Of a stretch of 5,405 bases of DNA, positions 1 to 5,405 are shown piece after piece. Origin of the DNA: Clostridia bacterium (GTDB lineage Bacteria; Bacillota; Clostridia; Oscillospirales; CAG-272); contig JAFYRH010000172.1 in assembly GCA_017559555.1 (NCBI GenBank), forward strand, positions 1-5,405, given 5' to 3'. A program made the translations under genes and the position numbers. Position 1 is the stretch's first letter, and every line of letters starts with the position of its first letter. Under the pieces are notes generated by a model that did not search any database, had not been told where the DNA came from, and saw only the letters and a program-made list of their open reading frames with translations.

Positions 1-957
1 AGACATCGTCAAATAGAAATCGCGGTTGCGGTCATAGGTGCCTGTGCGTAAGAAATCGGTGAGAATATTGTTTGCATTGGAAGCGCAGATCAGCTTGTTG
101 ATCGGCAGCCCCATCAGTTTTGCAATGTAAGCGGCAAAAATGTTACCAAAGTTGCCCGTAGGAACGCAAACGTTAAAAGGTTCACCAAGCTTGCGACTGC
201 CTTTATTGAGGAGATCGCAGTAAGCGGATACATAGTAAACGATTTGCGGTGCAAGACGTCCCCAGTTAATGGAGTTGGCGGAAGAGAAGAAATAACCGTT
301 CTCATTCAGCTTTTCTGCCATTTGGACATCTCCAAAAATGACCTTTACGCCGGTTTGAGCATCATCGAAGTTGCCCTCAATTGCGCAAACGTTGACGTTA
401 TCACCGGTTTGTGTTGCCATTTGCAGCTTTTGTACGTGGCTGACACCGTCCACGGGATAGAATACCATAATTTTAATACGTTCAATATCCTTATAACCCT
501 CAAGAGCAGCTTTGCCGGTGTCGCCGGATGTGGCAACAAGAATCAGCGCAGTGCGTTCCTCACCGGTTTTAACCAAAGCGCGAGAGAGAAGACGAGGCAT
601 GATTTGCAGAGCCATATCTTTGAAAGCCGCGGTAGGACCGTGCCAAAGTTCGAGAATTTCTTTGTTTTCAGAGAGGTTGACAAGAGGTGCCGCGCCACCA
701 ACAAACGAGGATTCGCTATATGCCGCTTCACAATCGGCGAGAAGCTCCTCATAGGTGTAGTCGGTGAGGAATTTTGCAAGAATCTTTGCAGCTCTTACAG
801 GGTAAGACTCCTTGAAAAGAGCCTCGATTTCTGCCATAGAGAGCGCAGGAATCTCTTGGGGGACGAACAAACCGCCATCCTCTGCAAGACCTTGCTTAAT
901 GATTTGTGCGGCGCTATAGGTAGCTTCCGCTTGACTTCTTGTGCTTTTGTACAACAT
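1..957 (-). CDS. thrC: Threonine synthase, N-terminal 319 residues (cut by window edge)
   Basis: Threonine synthase is a PLP-dependent cytosolic enzyme that converts O-phosphohomoserine and water to threonine and phosphate, the last step of threonine synthesis. The frame is open from ATG at 957 to the window edge, giving 319 codons beginning MLYKSTRSQA. The N-terminal domain carries the typical QGLAEDGGLFVP stretch (residues 22-33). The PLP-lysine motif LWHGPTAAFKDMA places the Schiff-base lysine at K113. ATSGDTGKAALEGY (142-155), SSANSINWGRLAPQ (225-238) and the cofactor-phosphate-type loop VPTGNFGNI (265-273) follow in family order. Bacterial members of this long type run from about 430 to 500 residues, so roughly a quarter to a third lies beyond base 1. 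AGGAG at 970-966 sits 8 nt before the ATG. The gene starts 46 nt after the M19 dipeptidase stop with no hairpin between, so it is probably cotranscribed. Identification is secure; the C-terminus is unseen. Confidence 0.97.
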   Translation of the reverse strand, partial: MLYKSTRSQAEATYSAAQIIKQGLAEDGGLFVPQEIPALSMAEIEALFKESYPVRAAKILAKFLTDYTYEELLADCEAAYSESSFVGGAAPLVNLSENKEILELWHGPTAAFKDMALQIMPRLLSRALVKTGEERTALILVATSGDTGKAALEGYKDIERIKIMVFYPVDGVSHVQKLQMATQTGDNVNVCAIEGNFDDAQTGVKVIFGDVQMAEKLNENGYFFSSANSINWGRLAPQIVYYVSAYCDLLNKGSRKLGEPFNVCVPTGNFGNIFAAYIAKLMGLPINKLICASNANNILTDFLRTGTYDRNRDFYLTMS

Positions 958-965
958 TGTTGTGT

Positions 966-970
966 CTCCT
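966..970 (-). promoter_or_regulatory. Ribosome binding site of thrC
   Basis: On the minus strand the sequence reads AGGAGACACAACAATG, which puts a strong AGGAG 8 nt upstream of the thrC ATG. This supports the start at 957. The rest of the 46-nt gap (958-1003) is AT-rich. It is too short for a T-box or attenuator leader, and I see no convincing promoter in it. Confidence 0.85.
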
Positions 971-1003
971 ATTTATGGGTGAAAATTAAAATAAACTAAA
1001 GGA

Positions 1004-1930
1004 TTAAAAATGTTTTTGCGCAAAGCGATAGGCATTTTCAAAAAAGAGTGCGTCTACCAGTTCTTGCGAATAGCCGTTTGCCAAAAGATGCTCTGCAATA
1101 CGGTTGAGGAAAGATACATCCGGAATATCTTCAAGCAAATCCGCACCGTCCATATCGCAACCAAGTGCGAGGGCATTCTCGGCCCCACGAGAAAGAAAAT
1201 ATTCGATGTGGTGTAGAATACTATCGAGTGTTGCTTTTTTGTCTTTTTCTAAAAAAGCGTGGTAAAGATTGATACCGATAATACCGTCTGAGGCGATAAT
1301 GGCATCGATTTGCCAATCGTGTAGATTGCGACTCACGGGACAAACTGCGTACGCGTTTGAGTGGGAAGCAATAACGGGTTTGGAATATGCGGCAGAGAGC
1401 TCGAAAATATCGTTACTCGACGGAACGGATGCATGAGAAATATCGAGTACCATACCTACGTCAAGCATTTTCTTTACCGCGAGCTTTCCAAACGCGGTAA
1501 GTCCGACGTTTGTATCGGGCGAACCGCCAATGCAAGTTTCACCAGCCCAAAGCGGTATGATGCTTCGAACGCCCAGCTTTGCGATTTCTTCTACTCGCTC
1601 AATATGACCATTTAAAATACGTGCATCTTCAAGCGAAAAAAGTAGAGATGCTTTGTCTGCAGTTCGTGCAGGGCAAGAAGAACAAAGTTCGGCTTTGCTA
1701 CTTGTAAGCGAAGGGTCATTTTTGAGATTTTTGACCATTTCAAAAAGTTTTAAATAACCGTCCTCGTTATTCAAGTCGGGCGACGTCCAAAGAGCCAGTA
1801 CTTGTATGTATCGGGCATATCGTTTTGCTTTTTCGAGTGAAACGGCAAGGGAATTGCTTCCTAGGGGTTCTTTTGTTTGATACATCGCCCACGCAGTATC
1901 AGCGTGCAAATCAAAAAGGGAAAGGGGCAT
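1004..1930 (-). CDS. Peptidase family M19 (membrane/renal dipeptidase-like) metallohydrolase
   Basis: This 308-residue protein belongs to family M19, whose members are zinc amidohydrolase-fold enzymes that cleave dipeptides. Metal-site motifs appear in order: FDLHADT (H9, D11), FSLEDA (E101, the bridging carboxylate position), LDISHAS (H166) and PVIASHSNAYAV (H190). The substrate-carboxylate arginine motif PVSRNLHD (R201) and the catalytic aspartate region LGCDMDG (D259) follow. There is no signal peptide or membrane segment, so it should be cytosolic despite the family name. The frame stays open up to 2140, but AGGAG 5 nt before ATG 1930 and the HxD motif near the N-terminus fix the start there. 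At the place where human renal dipeptidase has His152 in an LTH motif, this protein seems to have Trp (PLWAG, W128). That change is, to my recollection, common in clostridial relatives. The gene begins 10 nt after yraN stops and is followed 46 nt later by thrC. The substrate cannot be told; dipeptide or D-amino-acid dipeptide turnover is a guess. Confidence 0.93.
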   Translation of the reverse strand: MPLSLFDLHADTAWAMYQTKEPLGSNSLAVSLEKAKRYARYIQVLALWTSPDLNNEDGYLKLFEMVKNLKNDPSLTSSKAELCSSCPARTADKASLLFSLEDARILNGHIERVEEIAKLGVRSIIPLWAGETCIGGSPDTNVGLTAFGKLAVKKMLDVGMVLDISHASVPSSNDIFELSAAYSKPVIASHSNAYAVCPVSRNLHDWQIDAIIASDGIIGINLYHAFLEKDKKATLDSILHHIEYFLSRGAENALALGCDMDGADLLEDIPDVSFLNRIAEHLLANGYSQELVDALFFENAYRFAQKHF

Positions 1931-1935
1931 AATTT

Positions 1936-1940
1936 CTCCT
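1936..1940 (-). promoter_or_regulatory. Ribosome binding site of the M19 dipeptidase gene, next to the yraN stop
   Basis: The minus strand reads TAAAGGAGAAATTATG. The yraN stop TAA (1943-1941) is followed directly by AGGAG, then 5 nt, then the dipeptidase ATG. This site decides the start at 1930 against the longer open frame reaching 2140. It also implies that ribosomes ending yraN translation are positioned to reinitiate. Confidence 0.88.
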
Positions 1941-2336
1941 TTAGTATGCGGCTTTGATGTGATTGATTTTTGCAACCTTCGTTTTGTTGGTAGCTTCGTT
2001 GCGCACGAGCCATACCTCAATAACATCCATTCGAGGTTGTTTTTTGGTTGGGTGTTTCCATAGGTAATCTTTTGCGGCTTGGCGTGTAAGGCGCTGTTTA
2101 TCGCTCCTGACAGCATTGCCCGGAGGCGGTGCGAGATCAATGTTATCTTGTGTGTACGTGCGTGTTTTGACCTCTACAAAGGCAATTGACGAGAGATTGG
2201 CGGCAATAATATCGATCTCTGCATGGCCTGAACGCCAATTGCGCTCTTTAACAGTATATCCGCGTAAACGCAAATAGCGCACAGCTATTCGCTCGCCAAA
2301 ATCTCCTATTTGTTTTGTGCTTTCAGTTGTTTGCAT
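1941..2336 (-). CDS. yraN: YraN family protein (UPF0102), nuclease-fold protein
   Basis: This 131-residue protein is a full-length UPF0102/YraN member. The family has a restriction-endonuclease-like fold related to Holliday junction resolvases; its cellular role is not firmly established and is usually guessed to be DNA processing. The sequence shows GDFGERIAVRYLRLRGY (residues 11-27, with E15), then RNWRSGHAEIDIIA (E40, D42), then the beta-strand motif AFVEVKTRT (E55, K57). Together these are the expected E-D-ExK nuclease signature. R102-M-D104-V-I-E-V is the conserved C-terminal strand. The start ATG lies inside the last codons of rnhB (14-nt overlap) and has no good Shine-Dalgarno sequence; only AGATAAAG precedes it. 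Translation is therefore probably coupled to rnhB. Adjacency of rnhB and yraN is a familiar arrangement in bacteria and supports both calls. Confidence 0.95.
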   Translation of the reverse strand: MQTTESTKQIGDFGERIAVRYLRLRGYTVKERNWRSGHAEIDIIAANLSSIAFVEVKTRTYTQDNIDLAPPPGNAVRSDKQRLTRQAAKDYLWKHPTKKQPRMDVIEVWLVRNEATNKTKVAKINHIKAAY

Positions 2337-2934
2337 CTTTATCTAAAAAACGAATGAATTGTTTGCGATGAATGGGGGAAGGTCCATATGTACGCAAAGC
2401 ATCCATATGTTGCTTTGTGCCGTAGCCTTTGTGCTTGGCAATACCGTATTGCGGATATTGCGCATCCAACATAATGCAGTCTCTATCACGCGCAACCTTA
2501 GCAAGAATAGATGCTGCCGCAATGCTGGGGCTTTTGGCATCTCCACCAATGATGGCACGTGCGGGAATTTGGAATCCTTTGGCAATATTGCCATCAATTA
2601 AAGCAAAATCCGCTTTGACGGAAAGCCCATCAATAGCGCGGCGCATTGCTAAAAGGTCAGCTTCCAAAATATTAAACTCATCAATTTCTTCAACGCTTGC
2701 CGAAGCAATGCAATATGCAATTGCATTTTCGCAAATGAGGTCAAAGAGCTTGTCGCGCTTTTTGGGAGTGAGTTTTTTTGAGTCGTTAAGACCTTCTAAA
2801 ATCAGTCCGTCGGGCAGAATACAAGCTGCCGCAAACACAGGACCGCAAAGAGGACCGCGACCGGCTTCGTCAACACCGCAAACCGTGGCGTATCCTTCTT
2901 CGTGTAATTGGTTTTCTATTGCATAATCAAGCAT
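2323..2934 (-). CDS. rnhB: Ribonuclease HII
   Basis: RNase HII cuts the RNA strand of RNA-DNA hybrids and nicks 5' to single ribonucleotides left in DNA, using two metal ions. The 203-residue protein matches the usual bacterial length of about 200. The four catalytic acidic residues are all visible: D22 and E23 in CGVDEAGRGPLCGPV, D114 in ALIDGN, and D132 in IIGGDAKSPSIAAASILAKVARD. The GRG substrate-sensing motif (25-27) and the conserved LNDSKKL (49-55), YPQYGIAKHKGYGT (160-173) and HRKQF (189-193) segments are present, so the enzyme should be active. The frame extends upstream to 3042, but AAGGAGG 6 nt before ATG 2934 and homology starting at MLDYAIE fix the start. The gene overlaps rbgA by 8 nt and yraN by 14 nt, so the three should be translated together. 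Confidence 0.97.
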   Translation of the reverse strand: MLDYAIENQLHEEGYATVCGVDEAGRGPLCGPVFAAACILPDGLILEGLNDSKKLTPKKRDKLFDLICENAIAYCIASASVEEIDEFNILEADLLAMRRAIDGLSVKADFALIDGNIAKGFQIPARAIIGGDAKSPSIAAASILAKVARDRDCIMLDAQYPQYGIAKHKGYGTKQHMDALRTYGPSPIHRKQFIRFLDKDANN

Positions 2935-3811
2935 GAAGCTCCTCCTTGGAGTAACGGTCGAGAGTAATGCGACCGAGCTTGCAAGCACGGAATTCATCAA
3001 GCAGCATAATAGCGGTGCGTTCGGTGTTGATTTCACCGCCACTAATCAAAAATCCGCGTTTTTTACCGATAGTGAGGAAGAGATCGTAGTCGGAAAGCTC
3101 CTCATATTGCGACATGTCACCAAGCTTGTAGCGTTCGCTCAGCATTTGGGGATAGAGCAGACGCATTCTCTTGCAAAGAACCGTAGCGAGAGCTTCGATG
3201 TCAAGAATAGAATCCTTGATAGCACCCGTTAGGGCAAGATTTTCGCCAACGCGGCGCTCTTCAAACTTGGGCCAAAGAATACCGGGCATATCCAAAAGGT
3301 CAACACCGATTTTGGTGGGTACCCATTGCTTGTCAACGGTAACGCCGGGGCGATCTTCCACTTTTGCTTTCTTGTTGCCGCAAATGCGGTTGATAAGTGA
3401 AGATTTGCCTACGTTCGGCACTCCCAAAACCATTGCGCGCACGCGGCGCCCCATCATACCTTTTTCTTCGTAACGACGGAGCTTATCGGCAAGAATTTCT
3501 TTAATTGCACCTTCCATTTTGTTTAAGCCCTCGCCGGTTACGCAATCGGTAAGAATGCACTTGGTGTTTTCGTTGGTGTAACGCTTCATCCAAAGTGCGT
3601 TTTGGTTGGGGTCGGCAAGAGATGCTTTGTTGAGGAGAACCAAGGTCGGTTTTCCTTCAGTTAAGCGCTTGATTTCGGGATTGCGCGAAGAAAAGGGAAT
3701 ACGCGCATCGAGAATTTCAATAATAATATCAACGTTTTTGAGGTTTTCGGAGATCATACGGCGCGTTTTGGCCATATGTCCGGGAAACCATTGTATTTGT
3801 TCCGAAGGCAT
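2927..3811 (-). CDS. rbgA: Ribosome biogenesis GTPase RbgA (YlqF)
   Basis: RbgA is a circularly permuted GTPase that binds the immature 50S subunit and promotes its late maturation in Firmicutes. The 294-residue protein opens with the family N-terminus IQWFPGHMAKTRR (6-18). The permuted motif order is visible: G4 as LLNKAS (59-64), a G5-like region around TDCVTGEGLN (88-97), G1/P-loop GVPNVGKSS (130-138), G2 region RPGVTV (154-159), and G3 DMPG (174-177) followed by ILWPKFE. The C-terminal domain (about 205-294) includes IGKKRGFLISGGEIN, which matches the RNA-binding helical domain of the family. G4 reads NKAS rather than canonical NKxD. A GTG start at 3820 would add three residues, but GAGGTG overlies that codon and lies 6 nt from ATG 3811, so I prefer the ATG. 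The gene starts 40 nt after lepB and overlaps rnhB by 8 nt. Confidence 0.96.
   Translation of the reverse strand: MPSEQIQWFPGHMAKTRRMISENLKNVDIIIEILDARIPFSSRNPEIKRLTEGKPTLVLLNKASLADPNQNALWMKRYTNENTKCILTDCVTGEGLNKMEGAIKEILADKLRRYEEKGMMGRRVRAMVLGVPNVGKSSLINRICGNKKAKVEDRPGVTVDKQWVPTKIGVDLLDMPGILWPKFEERRVGENLALTGAIKDSILDIEALATVLCKRMRLLYPQMLSERYKLGDMSQYEELSDYDLFLTIGKKRGFLISGGEINTERTAIMLLDEFRACKLGRITLDRYSKEELHA
2941..2947 (-). promoter_or_regulatory. Ribosome binding site of rnhB, embedded in the end of rbgA
   Basis: The minus strand reads AAGGAGGAGCTTCATG. A near-perfect AAGGAGG lies 6 nt before the rnhB ATG and at the same time encodes the Lys-Glu-Glu tail of RbgA (SKEELHA). It decides the rnhB start at 2934 against the longer open frame beginning at 3042. 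Confidence 0.9.
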
Positions 3812-3817
3812 CGAGTG

Positions 3818-3823
3818 CACCTC
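3818..3823 (-). promoter_or_regulatory. Ribosome binding site of rbgA, deciding ATG over GTG
   Basis: The minus strand reads GCGAGGTGCACTCGATG. GAGGTG sits 6 nt before ATG 3811. The in-frame GTG at 3820 is part of this site and has no good site of its own, so the ATG is the better start. Confidence 0.7.
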
Positions 3824-3851
3824 GCTTTCGTTAAAAATTCAAAGTTAAAGG

Positions 3852-4469
3852 TTAAGAAAATACGGTAAAAGGGGAAAGACGTAAAATAACCTTACCCAAA
3901 ACGCAACGCTGGTCAACAAACATAATGCTTGAATCGCGACTGTCGCGTGAAAAATTGCGGTTGTCTCCCAAAACAAACAAATGACCTTCGGGAACGGTAA
4001 CAGTCATTGTGTCATTTTGAGCATCATAATTCCAATTCGGGCGCAGATTGAGATATCGATCTACAATCATATCGGAGCTGTTCTTTAAAACCGCGTGTTC
4101 ATCCTTGTAAATTTCACCGTCAACGGTAATCGTATTGTTTTGAAAATCAATATTTACCGTTTGACCGCCGGTAGCAATAACGCGCTTGACAAGCATCTTT
4201 TCAAGACCGTTATCTTCTCCGGTGAGGTGAAAGACGATGATATCATCCTGTTCGGGCTCGTATAAAAAACTGTAAAGTAACAAATTTTCACCGTGGAAAA
4301 GCGTATTTTCCATAGATGAGCCATCTACGCGACAAAGACGCAGTACGAATGTGAAAAGCAAGAGGAGGATGGCAAGCGACCACACAAACATTTCGAGTGC
4401 GTCAAACAGAAAACCGCCGCGTTCTTCTTTTTTTGTGGGAACAGATTGTTGTTCCAGCTCGTTATTCAT
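3852..4469 (-). CDS. lepB: Signal peptidase I
   Basis: Type I signal peptidase is a membrane-anchored serine protease with a Ser/Lys dyad that removes signal peptides from exported proteins. The 205-residue protein has a charged cytoplasmic N-terminus (about 1-25) and one hydrophobic segment (about 27-45, rich in Leu, Ile and Val), as in Gram-positive SipS-type enzymes. Box B follows as VDGSSMENTL with nucleophile S52. Box D LVKRVIATGG carries the general-base lysine K95. Box E GDNRNFSRDSRD (168-179) is fully conserved. The catalytic domain therefore lies outside the membrane. Between boxes D and E is a hydrophilic stretch (about 104-160) of ordinary size. AAAGGAC at 4482-4476, 6 nt upstream, supports ATG 4469. 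The gene follows the mutase-like gene by 19 nt and precedes rbgA by 40 nt. The lepB-rbgA-rnhB order is familiar in Firmicutes. Confidence 0.96.
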   Translation of the reverse strand: MNNELEQQSVPTKKEERGGFLFDALEMFVWSLAILLLLFTFVLRLCRVDGSSMENTLFHGENLLLYSFLYEPEQDDIIVFHLTGEDNGLEKMLVKRVIATGGQTVNIDFQNNTITVDGEIYKDEHAVLKNSSDMIVDRYLNLRPNWNYDAQNDTMTVTVPEGHLFVLGDNRNFSRDSRDSSIMFVDQRCVLGKVILRLSPFTVFS

Positions 4470-4475
4470 TGCAAA

Positions 4476-4482
4476 GTCCTTT
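4476..4482 (-). promoter_or_regulatory. Ribosome binding site of lepB
   Basis: The minus strand reads AAAGGACTTTGCAATG. AAAGGAC lies 6 nt before the lepB ATG, within the 19-nt gap after the mutase-like gene. There is no room here for a promoter or a terminator, which argues for cotranscription. Confidence 0.7.
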
Positions 4483-4488
4483 CACAAA

Positions 4489-5405
4489 TTATTTTGTTAA
4501 GAGTTCCATCAAACGATAGCCGTCCGCAACGTAGTAGCCGGTGGCAGTTGCATGATCTTCGTCAAAGGTCGATACACCTGCGATATCTTTTGTGGAATCG
4601 TAAATGAAAAAGGGAACGGGATCAGAGGTGTGTGTGCGCATAAAGATGGGAGTGGGATGGTCGGGGAGCACCATAATGCGATGGTCCTCACCACAGCTTT
4701 GTAGGTAGGAAAGCACGGGAGCCAAAATCTCAGAATCGATTTTCTCGATAGAGAGAACCTTGTTTTCGGTCTCTGCTCTGTGACCGCATTCATCGGGAGC
4801 TTCTACGTGAATATAGACGTAATCATAGCCGTCCGCAAACGCTTTGATGGCGGCTTGTGCTTTTCCTTGGTAGTTGGTGTGTACGTTGCCGGTAGCACCT
4901 TCAACGTCGATAGATTTCATACCTGCGCAAATACCAATGCCTTTGATGAGGTCAACCGCGGAGATGACTGCGGCATCAAGTCCCCATTTTTCTTTAAAGT
5001 TGGGGAGTTGCGGCTTTTTGCCGGGGCTCCAAAGCCAAGCGGAGTTTGCGGGCTTGAGACCGCGTGCGCGTCTTGCTTCGTTAACGGGGTGATGATTGAG
5101 AATATCATAGCTTTTGCGCATCAACTCATAAAATTCCGCACCGCCATTTTCTGCTTTTGGGAGATATTCCTTAATTTGTTTGCCGAGAATATCGTGAGGA
5201 CGCATAAAAGGATACTTATCGTCGCCGTTTTTCCAAAGCAGGCAGTGGCGATAGCTAACACCGGTGTAGAAGTGACGGTAATCATTTCCAAGCTCTGCTT
5301 CCAATGCTTTAATGAGTTCGTCAGCCTCGGGAGTGGTAATCTCGTCGGCACTGTGGTCGAGAATGATCTTTTCATCGTAGTCACCGTCTTCGGAGAGGGT
5401 TACCA
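4489..5405 (-). CDS. Archaeal-type cofactor-independent phosphoglycerate mutase family protein, possible homoserine kinase; C-terminal 304 residues
   Basis: The frame is open from the window edge to the TAA at 4489, giving 304 residues; the family is about 400 long, so about 100 N-terminal residues, including the nucleophile serine, are missing. It belongs to the alkaline phosphatase superfamily, in the branch of archaeal ApgM-type 2,3-bisphosphoglycerate-independent phosphoglycerate mutases. Visible motifs in order, numbered from the first full visible codon: GVSYRHCLLWKNG (48-60), PHDILGK (69-75), SAWLWSPGKKPQLPNF (121-136), AVISAVDLIKGIGICAGM (145-162), VEGATGNVHTNYQGKAQAA (167-185), HVEAPDECGH (199-208; metal ligands D204, H208), LPDHPTP (247-253; D248, H249) and RTHTSDPVPF (256-265; H258). 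These match, from memory, the subfamily named 'proposed homoserine kinase' (TIGR02535), often found near hom and thrC in genomes lacking ThrB. thrC lies downstream on the same strand. Glycolytic mutase activity remains the alternative. Family assignment is secure; substrate is not. Confidence 0.9.
   Translation of the reverse strand, partial: VTLSEDGDYDEKIILDHSADEITTPEADELIKALEAELGNDYRHFYTGVSYRHCLLWKNGDDKYPFMRPHDILGKQIKEYLPKAENGGAEFYELMRKSYDILNHHPVNEARRARGLKPANSAWLWSPGKKPQLPNFKEKWGLDAAVISAVDLIKGIGICAGMKSIDVEGATGNVHTNYQGKAQAAIKAFADGYDYVYIHVEAPDECGHRAETENKVLSIEKIDSEILAPVLSYLQSCGEDHRIMVLPDHPTPIFMRTHTSDPVPFFIYDSTKDIAGVSTFDEDHATATGYYVADGYRLMELLTK

Noticed and set aside
244..999. A 251-codon open frame on the plus strand opposite thrC
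   Set aside because: It lies antisense to a securely identified thrC whose motifs run without a break. Its translation shows no recognisable domain, it has a Cys-rich low-plausibility composition, and no ribosome binding site stands out. It is a shadow of codon bias on the other strand.
958..1003. AT-rich gap before thrC as a possible promoter or threonine-responsive leader
   Set aside because: The TATTTT-like stretch lacks a well-spaced -35 box, and 46 nt is too short for a T-box or a peptide attenuator with its terminator.
1015..1024. Perfect 10-bp palindrome TTTGCGCAAA near the end of the dipeptidase gene, followed by T-runs on the minus strand
   Set aside because: It has no loop and only a 5-bp arm, and it lies inside coding sequence, so it cannot form a useful terminator hairpin. 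A chance palindrome is the simpler reading.
1931..2140. A 70-codon N-terminal extension of the M19 dipeptidase
   Set aside because: It overlaps yraN, adds no family homology, and AGGAG 5 nt before ATG 1930 gives a clear start.
2429..2926. A 165-codon open frame on the plus strand opposite rnhB
   Set aside because: It is fully antisense to rnhB, which has all four catalytic residues. The Ala/Ser-rich translation is typical of a reverse-strand shadow.
2935..3042. A 36-codon N-terminal extension of rnhB
   Set aside because: It overlaps the end of rbgA, matches nothing in RNase HII, and AAGGAGG lies 6 nt before ATG 2934.
3829..3855. Repeated TTAAC/TTTAAC motifs in the gap between lepB and rbgA
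   Set aside because: The units are short, imperfect and in an AT-rich spacer; there is no inverted symmetry or regular period to suggest an operator.

Overview
The window looks like chromosomal DNA of a low-to-mid GC Firmicute, most likely a gut-type clostridium of the Oscillospiraceae/Ruminococcaceae kind. This rests on the gene set lepB-rbgA(ylqF)-rnhB-yraN, a single-TM Gram-positive-style signal peptidase I, clear AGGAG-type ribosome binding sites, and protein motifs that resemble clostridial homologues as I remember them. No database search was possible, so the taxon is an inference.

All seven genes lie on the minus strand, so transcription runs from high to low coordinates. In transcription order they are: a C-terminal piece of an archaeal-type phosphoglycerate mutase-like metalloenzyme (5405-4489, start outside the window); signal peptidase I lepB (4469-3852); the ribosome-assembly GTPase rbgA (3811-2927); ribonuclease HII rnhB (2934-2323); the UPF0102 nuclease-like yraN (2336-1941); an M19 membrane-dipeptidase-family enzyme (1930-1004); and the first 319 codons of threonine synthase thrC (957-1, end outside the window). 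The junctions are 19 nt, 40 nt, an 8-nt overlap, a 14-nt overlap, 10 nt and 46 nt. I see no terminator hairpin between any of them, so the whole stretch can be read as one operon or as closely linked transcription units. No gene-free stretch exceeds 46 bases.

Functionally the centre is housekeeping: protein secretion (lepB), 50S subunit maturation (rbgA), RNA-DNA hybrid and ribonucleotide removal (rnhB), and a presumed DNA-processing nuclease (yraN). The two flanks may belong to one pathway. The mutase-like protein resembles the subfamily proposed to be a non-canonical homoserine kinase (TIGR02535), and thrC makes threonine from the product of homoserine kinase. If so, two consecutive steps of threonine synthesis bracket a housekeeping block. 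This is the most interesting reading of the window, and it is an inference from motifs and gene order.

Nothing here looks like a mobile element, CRISPR array, RNA gene or defence system. The region is mostly ordinary, compact chromosomal DNA.
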